Shown here: piece after piece, positions 21,172 to 24,304 of the stretch
How the letters are laid out: the number at the start of each line of letters is the position of its first letter
Position numbering within the stretch: the first letter of the stretch is position 1
NCBI GenBank assembly: GCA_964396385.1
Contig: CAYNFH010000090.1
Location: 1 to 24,304, forward strand
Length of the DNA stretch: 24,304 nt
DNA from: CAYNFH01 sp964396385
Lineage (GTDB): Bacteria; Armatimonadota; Chthonomonadetes; Chthonomonadales; CAJBBX01
Direction of reading: 5' to 3'
Notes under the pieces: generated by a model
Databases searched by the model: none
Told to the model about the DNA's origin: nothing
What the model saw: only the letters and a program-made list of their open reading frames with translations
Made by a program: the position numbers and the translations under genes

Positions 21172-23652
21172 CTATTTCGCGGGCTTGCGCTTCACAACGG
21201 CCTGCTTCCTGGCCCCTGCTGCCTGGGACCTGCTGCCTGCCGCCCGACTTGCACCCGGCGACTTGACGACCAATGAGACCGTGATGGGCACATCTGCCTG
21301 GGTGGTGATGGGGTGCCCGAAGAGGGAGCCCGGGATGTTGGACGTGTCGCATACGAGCGTGGCAATGCCACTGCGCACCCACAGCTCCCATGTGCCGTCG
21401 ATGAGCGCCAGCGAGAGGATGTTCTGGCTGCCGTGCCGCACCACCGTCGGGAGGTCGCACTGGCGGCCAAAGGTCAGTACCGGCGCCTTGCCCCAGTTCT
21501 TGATCCGGAAGCGGGCGGGCGCGCCTTCCTGCGCCGCCTCCAGCTCCTGGTCCGTGTTCTCCGCGCGGCTCACCATCTTCACCAGGTAGCTGGTGGAGCG
21601 GTCCAGCGGCTTTCCGTCCAGCGAAACGGCCATGAGCGCCCCTACGCCGGTCTGAGTCGTCAGTCCCCAACTGCCCACCTGTGCCGCGCCGTGGACCGGG
21701 AACTCGCCGCACAGCGCGACGGTCCGCGGCGTGGAGATCATGAGCAGCCCGTCCTGGGTGCGGCGGGCGATCTGCCCATTGCTGGCCACCAGCGTGCCGG
21801 TCTCCAGCATCCGGGAGTGGACCGGCGCGCCGGCCATCGCGAAGAGGTCCAGCGTGCCGCCGAGGATGGAGGGGTCGGCGGGGGAGACACGCAGATCGTG
21901 CGACAAGGCGAGCGGCGGCCGCTTGGCCCCTGCCGGCCCGCTCTTGCCCTTTTCCGCCGTTTGCCGCTTTGGTCGCGGTCTAAAGCTGCGATGCGGCCTC
22001 ACGACTCTCGACTCTCGACTCACGACTCTCGCCTCCGGGATGTACGTACTGTTCAGCCGCACGAACCAGGAGAGGCGGTGCAGGTTGCCGAGCAGGTTGG
22101 GCCATCGAAAGAGCGTGTCCGGGGTGTAGACCAGCGTTGCGGAGTAAGGGGCGGGTCGGATGTCGTGCCGCAGGAACGCCAGCGCACCCATCCCAAAGAG
22201 CCCCCATACAGGCGGGTCCGCCTGGTGATCGAAGTCCCGGAGGGCGTCCGGGTCCCGCACCACCTGATAGCCGAATAGCAGGATCGCGTCGAAGTCCTGA
22301 AGGCTGGCGTAGGCGGCCATTTCCGGAATGGCAATGGCGCGGTAGTGGTTCGGCCAGACGGTGGCCCACTCCCGCACCACCACCGGTTTGCTGTCCCATC
22401 GCAGCGCGCTGAGCCACGGAGCCACCTGGTACGTGGAGCTGTTGCGGATGGGGTTGGTATCGTTCAGGAAGAAGGAGCCTTCCCAGTCCTTCCCGGCAAA
22501 GGCGGGGTGGTCCGCGTAGTAGTTCTCGCAGGTGAAGTCCATCTCCGCGCCGGCGGAGGCTACGTCCGGTACGATCTCATTGGACATCGCGGCCGTGATG
22601 GGGACCTTCACGCCCAGGCTGTGCAGGTACTCCTTCATGTCGCGCAGGTACCCGCGCTGGACCTCGTACAGGAAGCGTACGCCGTCCCTCAGTCGGGCAG
22701 GGGCGCGCCGAACGTCCGCGGATTCCTGACTCTGCTGTCCGTTGCTGGGCGGCGTGGTGAAGTCCGGCAGCGCCACGGAGTTGGCGGCGGGATCTTCGCC
22801 ATCGCCCAGCACGGCGACCTCCCCGATGGAGCCCCAGGCGCCGCGTAGACCCTCGCGGGAGCCGTACTGGCGCATGAGCCAGCGGTTCCACATCTGCCGC
22901 AGCTCCCAGCCGTAGGGTGAGACCAGGTTGTCCAGGCTCTCCGCCTTCATGAACATCCCGTGCTCGTTGCACACCTCCACCAGCGCCAGCGCCGGGTCGT
23001 CTATGTAGCGGAGGCCGGTGAGGGGGTTCCGGTGGGTCAGGAGCTGCCGTGCGTACTCCTTCTGGAGCTCGATCAGGCGCCGGTCGAAGAAGCCGTACGG
23101 CTTGGCGGCACGGCCGATCTCGTCGTACCCGGCGACCCCATCCTCCGACTTGAACTGGCGGAAGTCCAGGAGGTCCAGGTAGTAGTAGATGCCCTTATCG
23201 CGGAGCCGGGCGATCCAGTAGTCCAGCCTCTGAACGCGCCGTGGGTTAATTCGTCTGGAGGTGTCGCGTCCCGGAATATCCAGGAGGCCGTCGTAGGAGT
23301 CCAGAGCCTCGAATCGGACCATGTTGGTGCCGGCGCGCGCCAGCACGTCCACCACCTTGTCTATAGTATCCGTGTCCACGAATACGCTGCGGCTGCTGAT
23401 GTTTACTCCCCAGAAGCGGGCTCTGCGCCCGTCCGGCCAGGCGAAGTGGCCGTTCTTGTCCACCTGGAGGAAGCCGTTCTTACCTGCCGGGGCATCGAGC
23501 AGAAAGGAGAAATCGACGATGGAAGAGTCCGGGAAGAGGCCTCTGTTGGGGTCCGTCCGGCCGATCGGCTGAGGAGTGGCCGTCCCGCAAGCAAACACAA
23601 ACAAAAGGGCCGCCGCAGCGGCCCGGAGGACCTGCCGAACTGTATGAAGCAT
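21172..23652 (-). CDS. Exported GH-A clan glycosidase-like protein
   Basis: 826 residues. A signal peptide at 1-22 ends in VFAC, a possible lipobox. It opens with FPDSSIVDFSFLLDAPAGKN and KNGHFAWPDGRRARFWGVNI, the entry strands of a GH5/GH42-like (clan A) barrel. N229-E230 in LVEVCNEHG fits the acid/base, and E428 in KPVVVREWATVWPN fits the nucleophile. A C-terminal beta region (about 560-800) resembles the accessory domains of such enzymes. The bond cleaved cannot be told. Oddities: residues about 541-552 and the tail (about 801-826, rich in R, A, S, Q) are encoded by heptamer repeats. The Shine-Dalgarno is weak (AGG thirteen bases upstream). The 5'-nucleotidase gene follows. Confidence 0.85.
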   Translation of the reverse strand: MLHTVRQVLRAAAAALLFVFACGTATPQPIGRTDPNRGLFPDSSIVDFSFLLDAPAGKNGFLQVDKNGHFAWPDGRRARFWGVNISSRSVFVDTDTIDKVVDVLARAGTNMVRFEALDSYDGLLDIPGRDTSRRINPRRVQRLDYWIARLRDKGIYYYLDLLDFRQFKSEDGVAGYDEIGRAAKPYGFFDRRLIELQKEYARQLLTHRNPLTGLRYIDDPALALVEVCNEHGMFMKAESLDNLVSPYGWELRQMWNRWLMRQYGSREGLRGAWGSIGEVAVLGDGEDPAANSVALPDFTTPPSNGQQSQESADVRRAPARLRDGVRFLYEVQRGYLRDMKEYLHSLGVKVPITAAMSNEIVPDVASAGAEMDFTCENYYADHPAFAGKDWEGSFFLNDTNPIRNSSTYQVAPWLSALRWDSKPVVVREWATVWPNHYRAIAIPEMAAYASLQDFDAILLFGYQVVRDPDALRDFDHQADPPVWGLFGMGALAFLRHDIRPAPYSATLVYTPDTLFRWPNLLGNLHRLSWFVRLNSTYIPEARVVSRESRVVRPHRSFRPRPKRQTAEKGKSGPAGAKRPPLALSHDLRVSPADPSILGGTLDLFAMAGAPVHSRMLETGTLVASNGQIARRTQDGLLMISTPRTVALCGEFPVHGAAQVGSWGLTTQTGVGALMAVSLDGKPLDRSTSYLVKMVSRAENTDQELEAAQEGAPARFRIKNWGKAPVLTFGRQCDLPTVVRHGSQNILSLALIDGTWELWVRSGIATLVCDTSNIPGSLFGHPITTQADVPITVSLVVKSPGASRAAGSRSQAAGARKQAVVKRKPAK
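21202..21243. repeat. Heptamer array in the 3' end of the GH-like gene
   Basis: Six consecutive 7-mers beginning CTG: CTGCTTC, CTGGCCC, CTGCTGC, CTGGGAC, CTGCTGC, CTGCCGC. They encode the basic low-complexity tail of the minus-strand protein. No inverted partner lies nearby. Confidence 0.88.
22002..22029. repeat. Heptamer array inside the GH-like gene
   Basis: Four 7-mers, CGACTCT, CGACTCT, CGACTCA, CGACTCT, followed by a decayed CGCCTCC. On the minus strand they encode the RVVSRESRVV stretch between the catalytic barrel and the C-terminal region. The frame is kept open. Confidence 0.9.
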
Positions 23653-23999
23653 CCGTATTTTGTTACCTGGCTACAAGATTATCTGCCGGTGTATTCATTC
23701 CACATCTCGTCCGGCGCACCCATATCATACCGGGCAGCCCCGCATAATTCGAGTGTGGGAGTGTGGGAGTGGCCGGAGTCCGGATTCCCCATACTCCGAT
23801 ACTCCGACACGTTAGATTTCCCCGCAGTTCCAGTGGAGGAGTCGGCAGCCGCTCTGGGGAAGAATCCCTTTGCAATTCCGCCCGACCTTCCCCGATGAAT
23901 CGGCCGGCTGTCCCGCAGGGCTGCGGGGCTACACCAACCGGACCGGTCCCCGTCACCCAGCGGGGCACCGCAACACACTTGCAGGAGGCAACACCTCGC
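23653..23999. other. Divergent intergenic region with repeats
   Basis: 347 bases between the GH-like gene (minus) and the exported protein at 24000 (plus). I see no convincing coding sequence. It holds an inverted short-period repeat (23755-23813) and a GC-rich stretch at about 23920-23985 with the segments CCCGCAGGGCTGCGGGG and CAGCGGGGCACCGC, which look like further dispersed-repeat pieces. Promoters for both flanking genes should be here, but I cannot place one with confidence. Confidence 0.6.
23755..23813. repeat. Inverted 8/9-base-period repeat (GTGTGGGA word)
   Basis: The left arm GTGTGGGAGTGTGGGAGT pairs with the right arm ACTCCGATACTCCGACAC allowing a few mismatches. A small palindrome CCGGAGTCCGG lies in the middle. 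It stands in the divergent gap, unlike most other arrays here, which follow stop codons. Confidence 0.85.
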
Positions 24000-24304
24000 A
24001 TGAGACTCACAACGCTTTCGGCACTGGCCGTGCTCACCGCCGCGACATCGGCCGTCGCCGCGCCTCGCCAGCACAAGACCCACAAGGGCCGTCCCGCCGC
24101 CCAGTCGGTCGGCGCCGTTCGGCCGGCGGTTCCCAAGGCTGGTAACCAGTACATTACGGTGGATGAGTTCGTCCGTAGCGGCCTTCCCGCGCATACGGCG
24201 GTATCGGTGGAAGGGTTCATTGTTTTCGCTTCGCGTACTCCGGATGGCGGCGCGCACATCTCGCTGGTGGACGACGTTTCCCGGGTGCTGACTCCCAGGG
24301 ATGC
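24000..24304 (+). CDS. Exported protein, N-terminal fragment
   Basis: The ATG at 24000 has AGGAGG eleven bases upstream, and the frame is open to the right edge (101 codons). Residues 1-21 form a clean signal peptide (LSALAVLTAATSAVAA-PR). A basic, low-complexity linker follows (to about 45), then NQYITVDEFVRSGLP and AVSVEGFIVFASRTPDGGAHISLVDD, a strand pattern reminiscent of the OB-fold-like domains of small exported proteins. No function can be assigned from this part. The competing frame starting at 23870 has no signal peptide or ribosome site. Confidence 0.7.
   Translation, partial: MRLTTLSALAVLTAATSAVAAPRQHKTHKGRPAAQSVGAVRPAVPKAGNQYITVDEFVRSGLPAHTAVSVEGFIVFASRTPDGGAHISLVDDVSRVLTPRD

Noticed and set aside
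23663..24259. Minus-strand frame of 198 codons over the right edge
   Set aside because: It spans the repeat-filled gap and overlaps the plus-strand signal-peptide gene at 24000, which has a proper AGGAGG; the minus-strand peptide shows no motif.

Overview
This is a high-GC bacterial window of about 24 kb. It carries 22 supportable protein genes, one cut by each edge, and no rRNA or tRNA that I could see. The gene mix suits a free-living, polysaccharide- and sugar-acid-using didermic bacterium: a formylglycine sulfatase, an SMP-30 lactonase, an enolase-superfamily sugar-acid dehydratase, a creatininase-fold hydrolase, a secreted GH-A-like glycosidase, a CBM9/DUF5916 outer-membrane-type protein, a penicillin-acylase-like Ntn hydrolase and a secreted 5'-nucleotidase. 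That mix, plus intergenic spaces filled with short-period repeats, makes me think of Armatimonadota (Planctomycetota less likely). This is inference; no phylogenetic marker is complete here.

Layout. 1-222 (+): tail of a 2-oxoacid:ferredoxin oxidoreductase beta subunit, followed by a repeat pair and a strong rho-independent terminator. 438-2429 (+): CBM9/DUF5916 protein. 2541-8244 (-): a five-gene catabolic cluster reading sulfatase, enolase-superfamily protein, SMP-30 lactonase, creatininase-like protein, then an exported protein of unknown function. 8343-10013: small accessory genes (an antitoxin-like protein overlapping a membrane ankyrin protein, then UPF0158). 10069-14882 (-): a tightly packed run of PIG-L deacetylase, ROK kinase, a tiny protein, galT, SDR and GDPD, with four-base stop/start overlaps and a Shine-Dalgarno nested in an upstream gene. 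15007-15883 (+): two tandem stand-alone TIR proteins behind a perfect -10 box. 15929-16492 (-): a soluble ankyrin protein. 16695-24304: exported enzymes (acylase, unknown small protein, 5'-nucleotidase, GH-like protein) and a truncated exported protein at the right edge.

The most striking feature is not a gene. Nearly every intergenic gap holds degenerate tandem repeats with a 7-base (sometimes 8- or 9-base) period. They usually form an inverted pair, and the repeated word differs from locus to locus. They begin at, or even supply, stop codons, and they have invaded coding sequence in at least four places: an interdomain linker, a GH linker, a GH tail and the tail of the small protein ahead of galT. 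A second, non-tandem dispersed hairpin family occurs twice; one half-copy forms part of the N-terminal hydrophobic segment of an exported protein.
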